From contig NC_018681.1 in assembly GCF_000250675.2 (NCBI RefSeq), forward strand, positions 7,998,001 to 8,062,000: a DNA stretch of 64,000 bases, written 5' to 3'. A program made the translations under genes and the position numbers. Source of the stretch: Nocardia brasiliensis ATCC 700358 (GTDB taxonomy: Bacteria > Actinomycetota > Actinomycetes > Mycobacteriales > Mycobacteriaceae). The notes under the pieces are model-generated. The model was not told where the DNA came from. It saw only the letters and a list, made by a program, of their open reading frames with translations, and made no database searches. Shown here piece by piece: positions 1 to 8,839 of the stretch (position 1 is its first letter; each line of letters opens with the position of its first letter).

Positions 1-1
1 C

Positions 2-529
2 GCACCGGCGAGCGCGGACGCACCGGCTGCCGCGCCCGCGCGGGCCGGCACCGTCCCTGCCGGGGTCGATGCCGCGCTGTCGACCGCACCGGCAGCGGCC
101 CGCGTGCCGGTCCCGCCTGCCGCCGCGCCGAGCACGGCCACCACCGTGGCGTCGGCTCAGCCGGTCTCCGTTCCGTCCGTGCCGGGCAGCGCCGCGGCGG
201 CCCCGGCCGACGATCAGCGCAAGCGCGAGGAACGCCGCAAGGACAGCAGCAGCGACGCCGTCACCGGTTTGGGCGCGGGCGCGATGGGCGGGCTGATGGG
301 CGGCGCGCTCGCCATGGGCGACACCCCGCGGCCAGGTACCAGCGTGGCCGCGAACGCCGCGTCCACGGCCCGCGCCGCGCGCTTCGACGACGAAGACGAA
401 TACGAGGACGACTTCCACTTCGACGACATGCCCACCTATCTCGAACCCTCCGACGAGGGCGGTGAACTGATCGGCTCGATCGATCCGACCACACCGCCCG
501 TGCTCGGGGAGTGGACCGAACTGGAGTGA
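2..529 (+). CDS. C-terminal part of an Ala/Pro-rich T7SS-associated (PPE-like) protein, 5' end outside window
   Basis: The frame is open from the first bases of the window, so this is the last 175 codons of a longer gene. The visible part is a disordered Ala/Pro/Val-rich linker, then a charged patch (DDQRKREERRKD), a Gly/Met-rich stretch (GAGAMGGLMGGALAMG), and an acidic tail ending near TPPVLGEWTELE. Such tails are known from long PPE-type or other ESX-associated proteins of Nocardia, and the next gene, with which it overlaps, is an EspG chaperone. EspG binds PE-PPE substrates, so a PPE-like substrate is the natural inference. The diagnostic N-terminal PPE domain is not in view, so the family call rests on context and tail composition. 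Confidence 0.6.
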   Translation, partial: APASADAPAAAPARAGTVPAGVDAALSTAPAAARVPVPPAAAPSTATTVASAQPVSVPSVPGSAAAAPADDQRKREERRKDSSSDAVTGLGAGAMGGLMGGALAMGDTPRPGTSVAANAASTARAARFDDEDEYEDDFHFDDMPTYLEPSDEGGELIGSIDPTTPPVLGEWTELE

Positions 530-1302
530 ACTGGACGCTGACCCCGGACCAGTTCGCGCTGGCCTGGGCGCGCACCGACGGCGATCGGATGCCCTACCCC
601 CTGGCCGTCCGACTGTCCGCGCGCGACACCGACGAGCGCGCGGCGCAGTTACCCGAGCTGAACCGCTGGTGCGATCAGACGCTCGACGCCGACCTGGAAG
701 CCGCGCTGCGCGTGCTCGGCGCGCCGGAACTGCGGATCGAGGTGTTCGGCGAACGCGACAGTGCCGCAGCCGATCCCGACGCGCCCGAGAACCGGCCGGT
801 GCGGGTGCTCGGTGCGGCGGCGGGCAATGTCGCGGTGGTCGCCGCGCAGCGGCCCGGGCCGAATCCGGACCACGGCGGTGATCTCCGGCTGTTCGTCGGC
901 ACGGTGAAAAGCCTTACCGCCCGGGTCGTTTCGATGCTGCCGGAAAACGCCCCCGGCACCATGCCCCGGCTGACCGCGCCGCTGGCCCGGGTCGGCGAGG
1001 ACAGCCGAGACCTGGTCACCGTGCCGGTCGCCGGGCCGTCGGTACCCACCCGCATCCGGCGGCTGCTGCGGCAACCCCGCGACGGCATCGGCCAGATCGT
1101 GGTCTCCGCCCGGCACGAGGACGGCGAACTGCGCCCCTTCGGCGTTCTCTGCTGGATCGACGTCCGCGACGACGGCCGCTACTCCGTCCGCACCGGCACC
1201 GACGTAGACATCGTCCCCGTCACCGCCCACGCCTTCATCGCCCAACTCCGCCCCATGGTCGAAGCGGCAGCCCGCACCGCCACCTACGCCCAGCGCTGGT
1301 GA
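526..1302 (+). CDS. espG: ESX secretion-associated protein EspG
   Basis: This 258-residue protein opens with WTLTPDQFALAW and a DRMPYPL segment, which match the N-terminal strand of EspG-family proteins. These are cytosolic chaperones that bind the tip of PE-PPE heterodimers and deliver them to a type VII secretion system. Length fits the family (about 260-300 residues). The GTG at 526 overlaps the stop of the upstream PPE-like gene (GTGA), indicating translational coupling; an in-frame GTG at 511 is an alternative start. No core ESX component (EccB/C/D, MycP) is in the window, so the rest of the locus must lie to the left. The family call is well supported; which ESX system it serves cannot be told. 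Confidence 0.85.
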   Translation: MNWTLTPDQFALAWARTDGDRMPYPLAVRLSARDTDERAAQLPELNRWCDQTLDADLEAALRVLGAPELRIEVFGERDSAAADPDAPENRPVRVLGAAAGNVAVVAAQRPGPNPDHGGDLRLFVGTVKSLTARVVSMLPENAPGTMPRLTAPLARVGEDSRDLVTVPVAGPSVPTRIRRLLRQPRDGIGQIVVSARHEDGELRPFGVLCWIDVRDDGRYSVRTGTDVDIVPVTAHAFIAQLRPMVEAAARTATYAQRW

Positions 1303-1387
1303 ACCCAGCCCACGCCCCGCACGTTTCGGCGCCCGCCGCGCACCTTTCGCCAGTCCCGCGCCACCCACGCCCCGCCAGCCCCGGCGC

Positions 1388-1457
1388 CGCGCACCTTTCG
1401 TCACCCCGCGCGCGTGTCAGCCGAATGACACGCGCGCGGCGCGCGAAAAGGTGCGCG
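1388..1457. terminator. Nested GC-rich hairpin between convergent espG and phosphoribosyltransferase genes
   Basis: A perfect 12-bp stem (1408-1419 pairing with 1426-1437, loop GCCGAA) is enclosed by a second inverted repeat (CGCGCACCTTTCG at 1388-1400 against 1444-1457, one extra A). It lies between two genes that end facing each other, so it probably ends transcription from both sides. The outer arm, GCCGCGCACCTTTCG, is also present as a direct copy at 1335-1349. There is no clear T-tract, as is common in high-GC actinobacteria. Confidence 0.6.
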
Positions 1458-1493
1458 GGGCCGTGCGGGTGGGCTGGTTGTGGAGTGGCGCGG

Positions 1494-2129
1494 TTAGTCG
1501 GCCGGGTGGGCGAGGAGGGCGGTGACTTCTGTGTCGTCCAGTTGGTGGAAGTCCTCGTAGGCGGTGCCTACGCCGCCCAGGGTGTGCGGGACCAGGGGGC
1601 AGAAGACCTGGTCGGCTTCGGCGGCTACCCGGCGTAGCGCCTCGGCGGAGGAGACCGGTACGGCGACGACGAGTTGGGCCGGGCGGTGCAGGCGCGCGAC
1701 GCGGCAGGCGACCACCACGGTCGCGCCGGTGGCCATGCCGTCGTCGACGATGATCACGCTGCGCCCTTCCAGGGGAAGCGGTTTCGCGTCACCGCGCCAC
1801 ACGGTGCGGCGGCGGATCAGTTCCGCGCGTTCGAGGTCTTCGATCTCGGCGAACTCCTGCGGCGATATCCCCAGGTGCGCCAGCACGTCTCCGTTGAGCA
1901 CCCGCACGCCGTCCTCGCCGATCGCGCCCATCGCCAGCTCCGGCTGCCACGGCACCCCGAGCTTGCGGACCAGCAGGATATCGAGATCGCCGCCGATGAC
2001 ATCGCGGACTGCGGCGGCCACCGGAACCCCGCCGCGAGGCAGGCCGAGCAGCAGCGGATGGGCCGCGCGCAGCCGCTCCAGACGAGTACCGAGCGCACGA
2101 CCGGCCGATGTCCGATCCGCGTAGATCAT
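1494..2129 (-). CDS. Phosphoribosyltransferase-domain protein
   Basis: This 211-residue type I phosphoribosyltransferase-fold protein has the PRPP-binding loop at residues 125-137 (VIIVDDGMATGAT) and an N-terminal GLPRGGVPVA strand that binds pyrophosphate in this fold. The ATG at 2129 is chosen because the reading frame upstream is low-complexity and a GGTGG Shine-Dalgarno lies just before it. Proteins of this type in actinobacteria are stand-alone enzymes with unassigned base substrates; some are fused to dienelactone-hydrolase-like domains, but no such fusion is present here. The gene is monocistronic by appearance. Family membership is firm; the substrate is unknown. Confidence 0.85.
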   Translation of the reverse strand: MIYADRTSAGRALGTRLERLRAAHPLLLGLPRGGVPVAAAVRDVIGGDLDILLVRKLGVPWQPELAMGAIGEDGVRVLNGDVLAHLGISPQEFAEIEDLERAELIRRRTVWRGDAKPLPLEGRSVIIVDDGMATGATVVVACRVARLHRPAQLVVAVPVSSAEALRRVAAEADQVFCPLVPHTLGGVGTAYEDFHQLDDTEVTALLAHPAD

Positions 2130-2573
2130 CCACCAAAACGCTACGCCCACCCCTCCCCCGACCACCACCCTTCACCGAATCCCCCGCAACCCAACCCCAC
2201 GGAACCACTCCAAGGCAGCACTGCCCCGCCAACCACCACGCCCGATCGCCCCACGACACCCGCGCCATCTGTCAGCTGCCCTTCACGAAACCCCGCGACC
2301 CGCTGCCCCGCCAACCCACGCCTGATCGCTCCGCGAGACCACAACTCCCGCGCAGAATCCCGCCACAAGGCGGCTGACCATTGCCCCTCAATCACTCCGC
2401 GACCCGTGTTACCTGCCTTCACGAATCACTCCGCGATGGCACCCGGGCCATCAGCTCGCCGACAACTCGTGAGACCGCCGATCCGGCACTCTCCCTCGCA
2501 CAGAACAACTCCGCGACCGGCTGCTCCGAACCGACCCGCCCGCGGCGAATCGCTCGGGGAAACCGCGCTTCGT
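2130..2573. repeat. 444-bp gene-free, C-rich spacer with degenerate direct repeats
   Basis: No credible gene lies between the phosphoribosyltransferase start and the nitrilase stop. The top strand is strongly C-rich. It carries four copies of an A-Y/C-M-R-CTCCGCGA motif at 2325-2336, 2391-2402, 2425-2436 and 2505-2516, and TTCACGAA-like words at about 2282 and 2418. The copies are irregularly spaced (66, 34 and 80 bp), so this is not a clean tandem array; it looks like a decayed repeat patch. The promoter of the phosphoribosyltransferase presumably lies near its right-to-left entry, around 2140-2200. Confidence 0.5.
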
Positions 2574-3422
2574 TCAACTGGGGTCGGCGATGGTGAAGCG
2601 GCGCAGGTCGAGGCTGGGGTTGGTCTTGCGGATCTCGGCGAGGCGCGCGAGGTCGATGCTCGCGGTGAGTACGCCGGTCTCCTCGCCGAGTTCGGTGAGT
2701 ACCGCGCCGGTGGGGTCGATGATCATCGAGGCGCCCGCACCGCGCGGGGCGGCTTGGTCGGCGGCGGCCACGTAGACGGTGTTCTCGATGGCGCGGGCGC
2801 GCAGCAGCGTCGTCCACTGGTCCACCTTGGCCGGGCCGGGGATCCATTGCGCGGGCAGCAGCAGGACCTGTGCGCCCGCGGTGGCCACCCGGCGGATGCC
2901 TTCCGGGAAACGCAGGTCGAAACAGGTCTGCATGCCGAATGTCACATCCGCCACAGTGAAGGTGGCCGGCGCGGTGATCGCGCCGGGTTCCACCACCTCC
3001 GATTCGAGGAAGCCGAAGGCGTCGTAGAGATGCACCTTCCGGTACTGCGTGACGAGCGTTCCGTCGGGTCCGAGGACGACGAGTGTGTTGCGGATCCGGT
3101 CCCCGCCGGGCGCGACCTGCTCCACCGTTCCGGCGACCAGATGCACCTCGAATTCGCGGGCGATGGCACCGAGTCCGGTGACGAACGGGCCGGTCAGGGG
3201 TTCGGCGACGGCGATGACGCGCTCATCGAGCCGGGTGACGGCAAACATCGAGTATTCCGGTGCGACGACCACCCGCGCACCCCGATCGCGGGCGGTGCGC
3301 ACGTGCTCGCGCAGCGCCGAGAGATTGGCCGCCGGGTCGGTGCCGGGGGCGAACTGGACGACCGCAACGTCCAGCAGGTTCGGCCGTGTCGCTTGATTCG
3401 TATCGGCGCTGTCCAGTTGCAT
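2574..3422 (-). CDS. Carbon-nitrogen hydrolase (nitrilase superfamily amidase)
   Basis: This 282-residue protein has the complete Glu-Lys-Cys triad of the nitrilase superfamily: E56 in APEYSMF, K129 in YRKVHLYDAFG and C167 in QTCFDLRFPE. The family hydrolyses amides or related C-N bonds in the cytosol. The YRKVHLYDAFG and TCFDLRFPE signatures resemble the Nit1/Nit2-like branch, some members of which repair deaminated glutathione or act as omega-amidases, but the substrate here is not fixed by sequence. The ATG at 3422 sits 7 nt after a TACGGT hexamer on the same strand, consistent with a leaderless transcript. It is divergent from the RNA helicase gene. Confidence 0.88.
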   Translation of the reverse strand: MQLDSADTNQATRPNLLDVAVVQFAPGTDPAANLSALREHVRTARDRGARVVVAPEYSMFAVTRLDERVIAVAEPLTGPFVTGLGAIAREFEVHLVAGTVEQVAPGGDRIRNTLVVLGPDGTLVTQYRKVHLYDAFGFLESEVVEPGAITAPATFTVADVTFGMQTCFDLRFPEGIRRVATAGAQVLLLPAQWIPGPAKVDQWTTLLRARAIENTVYVAAADQAAPRGAGASMIIDPTGAVLTELGEETGVLTASIDLARLAEIRKTNPSLDLRRFTIADPS

Positions 3423-3484
3423 ACGTCTCACCGTATTGGGCCGGTGGCCGAGCAGACCAGCACCAGGCAGTAAACTCCTGGTCA
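3423..3484. promoter_or_regulatory. Compact divergent promoter, both genes probably leaderless
   Basis: Only 62 bp separate the start codons of the nitrilase (minus) and deaD (plus). A TACGGT -10-like hexamer (3435 to 3430, minus strand) lies 7 nt before the nitrilase ATG. TAAACT (3471-3476) lies 8 nt before the deaD ATG at 3485. No Shine-Dalgarno is visible for either gene, so both mRNAs probably begin at or next to the start codon. Confidence 0.55.
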
Positions 3485-5266
3485 ATGAGTACCAATCAGG
3501 TCGACAGCGTTCCTGGCGACAACGACAGGGACAACGACGGCCCGACTTTCGCCGATCTCGGCATCGATGACCGCATCCTCGCGGCCATCGCCGATGTGGG
3601 CTACGAGTCGCCGTCGCCGATTCAGGCTGCGACGATTCCGCCGCTGCTGTCGGGCGCCGATGTGGTCGGCCTCGCGCAGACCGGCACCGGCAAGACCGCG
3701 GCATTCGCGATCCCGATCCTGATGGGTCTGGACACTTCCGGCAAACTTCCGCAGTCGCTGGTGCTGGCGCCGACCCGGGAGCTCGCGATCCAGGTGGCCG
3801 AGGCGTTCGGCCGCTACGCCACGCATATCCCGGGGCTGCACGTGCTGCCGATCTACGGCGGCCAGGCCTACGGGGTCCAGCTGTCCGGCCTGCGCCGCGG
3901 CGCGCACGTGGTGGTCGGCACGCCCGGCCGCGTGATCGATCATCTGGAAAAGGGCACGCTCGACCTGTCGCAGCTGAAGTATCTGGTGCTCGACGAGGCC
4001 GACGAGATGCTGAAGATGGGCTTCCAGGAGGACGTCGAACGCATCCTCAAGGACACGCCCGCGGGCAAGCAGGTCGCGCTGTTCTCCGCCACCATGCCCG
4101 CGGCGATCCGCAAGATCTCCAAGCAGTACCTCAACGATCCGGTCGAGATCACCGTCAAGTCGAAGACCTCGACCGCCACCAACATCACCCAGCGCTGGGT
4201 GCAGGTCTCGCATCAGCGCAAGCTGGACGCGCTCACCCGGATCCTCGAGGTCGAGTCGTTCGAGGCGATGATCATCTTCGTGCGCACCAAGCAGGCCACC
4301 GAGGAGCTCGCCGAAAAGCTGCGCGCCCGGGGCTTTTCCGCGGCCGCGATCAACGGTGACATCGCGCAGAACCAGCGCGAGCGCACCATCGGTCACCTGA
4401 AGTCGGGCACGCTGGACATCCTCGTCGCCACCGACGTCGCCGCGCGCGGCCTCGACGTGGACCGCATCTCGCACGTGGTCAACTACGACATCCCGCACGA
4501 CACCGAGTCCTACGTGCACCGCATCGGCCGTACCGGCCGGGCCGGGCGCAGCGGCGAGGCGTTGCTGTTCGTCGCCCCGCGCGAACGGCACCTGCTCAAG
4601 TCGATCGAGCGGGCCACCCGCCATCCGCTCGAAGAGATGCAGCTGCCCAGCGTCGACGACGTCAACGCCCAGCGCGTCGCCAAGTTCGGCGACGACATCA
4701 CCGAGAGCCTGACCTCGGCGAACCTCGCGCTGTTCCGCAGGCTCATCGAGGATTACGAACGCGAGCACGATATTCCGCTGGTCGATATCGCGGCGGCGCT
4801 GGCCGTGCTCTCCCGCGACGGCGACAACTTCCTGATGCAGCCCGAACCGCCGGAGCCGGTGCGCGAGCGCCGGGAACGCCCGCGCCGGTTCGAAGGTGAC
4901 GACGACCGTTCCGGTTTCGGCGCGCATCAGCGGCAGACCGGTGCCGAACTCGCGACCTATCGGATCAGCGTCGGCAAGCGCCACCGCGTGGTGCCCGGCG
5001 CGATTGTCGGCGCCATCGCCAACGAGGGTGGGCTGCGGCGCAGCGACTTCGGGCACATCAGCATCCGCCCGGACCACAGCCTGGTCGAGCTACCCGCGAA
5101 CCTGCCGCCGGAAACGCTGGAAGCGTTGCGGCGCACCAGGATCAGCGGCGTGCTCATTCAGCTCACGCCCGATCAGGGTCCGCCGGGACAGCGCTCGTTT
5201 CCGCGTGGGCCGCGCCGGGAAGGCGGCAACGGCAAGCGCCCGGAACGGCGTAAGCCACGCTCCTGA
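3485..5266 (+). CDS. deaD: DEAD-box ATP-dependent RNA helicase, DeaD/CsdA type
   Basis: This 593-residue protein carries a full DEAD-box set: a Q motif around residues 22-47, Walker A AQTGTGKT (64-71), PTREL (97-101), TPGR (146-149), DEAD (170-173), SAT (201-203) and HRIGRTGRAGR (345-355). The last 110 or so residues hold a DbpA/CsdA-type RNA-binding fold (YRISVGKRHRVVPGAIVG onward) and a basic Arg/Lys/Gly tail. Such helicases unwind structured rRNA and mRNA and matter for ribosome assembly and cold growth. The ATG is chosen because upstream sequence belongs to the divergent promoter. It appears syntenic with the mycobacterial deaD next to a RecB-like gene and kgd. Confidence 0.95.
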   Translation: MSTNQVDSVPGDNDRDNDGPTFADLGIDDRILAAIADVGYESPSPIQAATIPPLLSGADVVGLAQTGTGKTAAFAIPILMGLDTSGKLPQSLVLAPTRELAIQVAEAFGRYATHIPGLHVLPIYGGQAYGVQLSGLRRGAHVVVGTPGRVIDHLEKGTLDLSQLKYLVLDEADEMLKMGFQEDVERILKDTPAGKQVALFSATMPAAIRKISKQYLNDPVEITVKSKTSTATNITQRWVQVSHQRKLDALTRILEVESFEAMIIFVRTKQATEELAEKLRARGFSAAAINGDIAQNQRERTIGHLKSGTLDILVATDVAARGLDVDRISHVVNYDIPHDTESYVHRIGRTGRAGRSGEALLFVAPRERHLLKSIERATRHPLEEMQLPSVDDVNAQRVAKFGDDITESLTSANLALFRRLIEDYEREHDIPLVDIAAALAVLSRDGDNFLMQPEPPEPVRERRERPRRFEGDDDRSGFGAHQRQTGAELATYRISVGKRHRVVPGAIVGAIANEGGLRRSDFGHISIRPDHSLVELPANLPPETLEALRRTRISGVLIQLTPDQGPPGQRSFPRGPRREGGNGKRPERRKPRS

Positions 5267-5448
5267 ACCGGGGAGGGTAAGCCGAGGTCAGACCGGCTAG
5301 CTACAGTGTTGCCGTCCGGTGCGTAATGAAGCGCTAACGGCAGCGGGTGTCCCGCGATAACTCGACGTGTGATGAGCGACAATGGCGCGAGCCGCTCATC
5401 GGCGCCGACCGGGTGGGGGTGTCCCGCAGAGACACAGGAGGGCCGCGT

Positions 5449-8400
5449 TTGTTCGTGTTCGGTGATCGTGTCGTCTGCTCCGCCGTCGATCTCGTGCGCG
5501 CGGCGCGCTGTGAATTCGCGCTGCTGCGTGCCCTCGACACCGAACTCGGTACGGTCGCGGCCGATTCCGCGACCATCGACGCGGCGGCGACCGCGCCGCG
5601 CCGCGAGCCCGATCCGGCCAGGGACCGCAGGCTCAGCGACTTTCGCGCCCGTTTCGGCAGCGCGATGGTGCAGATCCACCCGCCACAGCACGAATCCGGC
5701 AGTCCCGAAACCACTCACACCGCACTGCGCAGCGCCGCCGAGGAAACCCTCGCGGCCCTGCACGCCGGCGCGCCGGTGATCTCCGGCGCCACCTTCTTCG
5801 ACGGCAGCTTCGACTGCTCCTGCGATGTCCTGGTGCGCGCGGACCACCGGGTGCGCTACACCGTGCACGGCAGTGCGCCGGGGCGGCCCGAACGCGTCGG
5901 CGCCGCACTCGAACTCGCCGCCTGCGCCGACGCCGTCGACCACAGCGGGTCGCTGACCGGGCCGCTGCTGCGACTGCACCTCGGCGCCGACCACACCGCG
6001 TACGCGGCGCACGATCTGGTGCCGGTGTACCGGGCGCGCCGGCGTCGCGTGGCCCACATCCTGGACGAGAAGCTCAGCGAGTTGCTACCCGTGCAGTGGG
6101 GCGATCCGCGTTATCTCGCGTGCGGGCGCTGCGCGGTCTGCACCGCGGCCGCGGTGGCCGCGCGCGATCTGCTGCTGGTCGCGGGCATGGCGACCACCAC
6201 GCGGGCCAGGCTGCGGGAAGCGGGCGTGCACACCATCGATCGGCTGGCCGGCACCGAGAGCACGGTCCGTGGCGTCTCGCCGCGCACCTTCACCGCGCTG
6301 CGCCGGCAGGCCGAAATCCAGCTGCGCCGGGAGGATTCCGGCGCGCCGACGCACAGCCTGCTCGACCCGATCGCGCTCGGCGCGCTACCGCCGCCCTCCC
6401 CCGGCGATCTGTCGCTCACGGTCGAGGGCGGGGTGCGTACCGCGTTGTCCGTGGAGGTCGGCGGGCCCGGCACCGTCCACCTGAGTTTCCGCGGGCCGTT
6501 CGGCGCCGGAGGTGTACCGGGCAGCGAAGCGGCCGGGCAGCGCCAAGCGCTGGAAGAGGTGCTGGGCTACCTCACTCAGCGCCGGCGGATGTATCCGGAC
6601 ATGCACGTCTACCACTACACCTCGGCGGTGCGCACCGCGCTGCTGCGCTGCAGCGGCAGCTCCGGTGTCGGGGAAGAGATCGTGGACGAGCTGCTGTGCG
6701 ACGGCGTCCTGGTCGATCTGTATCCGATCGTGCGCAACGCGCTGATCGTCGGGGAACGCTCCTATCGGCTGAGCAAGCTGGCGCGACTACTGCCCGGCGC
6801 CGCGCATTCGCCTGCCACGCAACGGGATTGCCTGACCGTGCTGCGCTTGCGGGACTGGCTGCTCGACCGCGCGGCCGAGCAGCGGATCGACCCGCAGGCG
6901 GTGACGCTGGAGCGGGCGGTGTCCTGGTGCCAGGTGCCGGGCCCCGACGAGACCGAACCCATGCCGCCGTCGCGGCCCTCCTCGTTCGAGGCGGCGCTCG
7001 CCGAATACGCCGCGGCACAGGACGAACCGCGGCACGTGGCCGCCATGATGGCGGCGGCGCTCGGCTATCACCGCCGCGAACGCCAGCCACTGTGGTGGGC
7101 CCATGTCGACCGGCTGAGCCACCCCGTCGACGAATGGGCCGACGCCCCGGGGGTTTTGATCGCCGAATGGGGCACCGTCGACACCAAGTGGCATCGCAGC
7201 CCGGACCGCCCGACCATGCGACGCTACCTGACCCTGACCGGACGGATCGGCTCGCGCTGGCATGGCGGCGGTCCCGGGCCCGCCACTGTGCTGACGCCGG
7301 GAACCACCGTCTACACCTTCTACGACCGGCCCGCCGCGGCAGGCATGGTCACCGCGGTCGGACGCCGGGCCACCGCCGTCGCCACCGTGCTCGGCTGTTC
7401 GGTGGACGCCGAATTCGACGACACCGTGCGGCTGGAGGAGCTGCTACCGGACGGCTGCGAACCGTACGACGAGCTACCGACCGCGATCGCGCCCGGCCTA
7501 CCGGCCTGGGACGAACATGCCGAGATCGCCGTGGAATGCGCGGCACAGGAGTTGCTCGTCGCGCTGCCGGACATCCCGGACGGCGCCGTCTTCGATCTAC
7601 TCGCCCGCAGGCCGCCCCGGCTGCGCTCGGGCGCCACGCTGCCCGAGGTGCACGGCGATCACGCCGCCGCGATCACCACCGCGATGCGCGCGCTGGACCA
7701 CTCCTACCTGGCGGTGCAGGGCCCGTCCGGCACCGGTAAGACCGCCACCGCGGCCCGGGTGCTCGAACGCCTGGTCACCAAGGAGAAATGGCGGATCGGC
7801 GTTGTCGGGCAGTCGCATTCGACGGTGGAGAACCTGCTCGACGCGGTCGTGCGGGGCGGCGTCCTGCCGGAGTTGGTCGCCAAGAAGGACGTCGAGTCGG
7901 TGGGCCCGGAGTGGGCGGTCATCGACGCGAGCCGCTACGCGCGGTTCCTGGACAACGCCATCAGCGGCTGCGTACTCGGCGGCACCACCACCGATTTCGC
8001 CAACGAGGACATGGTGCCGCGGGAAAGCCTCGACCTGCTGGTGATCGCGGACGCGGGCCGGTTCCCGCTGGCCGACGCGGTCGCGGTGGGGGTCAGCGCG
8101 CGAAACCTGTTGCTGCTCGGCGACCCCGTGCCGCCCGTCACGCACAGCGCGCATCCGGAGCCGGTCGGCGAATCGGTGCTCGGCTGGCTCGCCGAGGGGC
8201 GGCACACGCTGCCCGCGGCGCGCGGCTACTTCCTCGATCGCACCTGGCGGATGCATCCGAGCGTCTGCGACCCGATCTCCCGGCTGTATTACGACGGTCG
8301 GCTGCGGGCCAACGAAACCGTGACCCGCGCAAGGGAACTCGACGGCGAACCGGCTGGGGTGAGCACCGTGCTGGTACCGCATCACGGCAACGCGACCGAA

Positions 8401-8826
8401 TCCCCGGAGGAGGCCCGCGAGGTGGTCCGGCGGGTGCGCGCGCTGCTCACCATGAACTGGAGCAGCGGCACGACCACCCGGCGGCTGCACCCGCACGACA
8501 TCTTCGTCGTCACGCCCTATGCCGCCCAGGTGGGGCGCATCCGAACGTTGCTGGCCCGGGCCAAGATCGAGGATGTGCTGGTCGGCACGCCGGACCGGTT
8601 CCGCGGCCGGGAAGCCGCGGTGGTCCTGCTGTCGATGGCCACGTCCAGCCCCGCCGACGCCCCCTACGGCATGCCGTTCCTGTTGTCCCGGGCCCTGATT
8701 CACGCCGCCCTGTGCCGCGCCATGTGGAAGGCGATCATCATCCGCTCGCCGCTGCTCACCGAGTATCTGCCCGCCTGTCCCGACGAGCTGCCCGATCTCG
8801 CGGGGTTCCTGCGTTTGTCCCGATGA
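5449..8826 (+). CDS. TM0106-type RecB-like nuclease fused to SF1 (DNA2/NAM7-like) helicase, catalytic motifs apparently degenerate
   Basis: This 1125-residue protein has an N-terminal Cas4/RecB-like domain and a C-terminal superfamily 1 helicase domain. Four cysteines fit a 4Fe-4S cluster (C21; C225, C228, C231 in CGRCAVC). Walker A is intact (GPSGTGKT, 758-765). The usual nuclease D-T-K segment reads YTVHGSA (137-143), lacking the acidic residue and lysine. Walker B, normally DEAGQ, reads ADAGR (867-871). The GDPQQL motif reads GDPVPP (891-896), losing both glutamines. The TTG at 5449 is preferred because a perfect AGGAGG (5436-5441) sits 7 nt upstream; GTG 5347 is an alternative. The frame is uninterrupted over 3.4 kb, so the protein is maintained. 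Rv1251c of M. tuberculosis is probably the ortholog (from memory). A structural or DNA-binding role without catalysis is inference. Confidence 0.8.
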   Translation: MFVFGDRVVCSAVDLVRAARCEFALLRALDTELGTVAADSATIDAAATAPRREPDPARDRRLSDFRARFGSAMVQIHPPQHESGSPETTHTALRSAAEETLAALHAGAPVISGATFFDGSFDCSCDVLVRADHRVRYTVHGSAPGRPERVGAALELAACADAVDHSGSLTGPLLRLHLGADHTAYAAHDLVPVYRARRRRVAHILDEKLSELLPVQWGDPRYLACGRCAVCTAAAVAARDLLLVAGMATTTRARLREAGVHTIDRLAGTESTVRGVSPRTFTALRRQAEIQLRREDSGAPTHSLLDPIALGALPPPSPGDLSLTVEGGVRTALSVEVGGPGTVHLSFRGPFGAGGVPGSEAAGQRQALEEVLGYLTQRRRMYPDMHVYHYTSAVRTALLRCSGSSGVGEEIVDELLCDGVLVDLYPIVRNALIVGERSYRLSKLARLLPGAAHSPATQRDCLTVLRLRDWLLDRAAEQRIDPQAVTLERAVSWCQVPGPDETEPMPPSRPSSFEAALAEYAAAQDEPRHVAAMMAAALGYHRRERQPLWWAHVDRLSHPVDEWADAPGVLIAEWGTVDTKWHRSPDRPTMRRYLTLTGRIGSRWHGGGPGPATVLTPGTTVYTFYDRPAAAGMVTAVGRRATAVATVLGCSVDAEFDDTVRLEELLPDGCEPYDELPTAIAPGLPAWDEHAEIAVECAAQELLVALPDIPDGAVFDLLARRPPRLRSGATLPEVHGDHAAAITTAMRALDHSYLAVQGPSGTGKTATAARVLERLVTKEKWRIGVVGQSHSTVENLLDAVVRGGVLPELVAKKDVESVGPEWAVIDASRYARFLDNAISGCVLGGTTTDFANEDMVPRESLDLLVIADAGRFPLADAVAVGVSARNLLLLGDPVPPVTHSAHPEPVGESVLGWLAEGRHTLPAARGYFLDRTWRMHPSVCDPISRLYYDGRLRANETVTRARELDGEPAGVSTVLVPHHGNATESPEEAREVVRRVRALLTMNWSSGTTTRRLHPHDIFVVTPYAAQVGRIRTLLARAKIEDVLVGTPDRFRGREAAVVLLSMATSSPADAPYGMPFLLSRALIHAALCRAMWKAIIIRSPLLTEYLPACPDELPDLAGFLRLSR

Positions 8827-8839
8827 GCGCCGCGACGCC

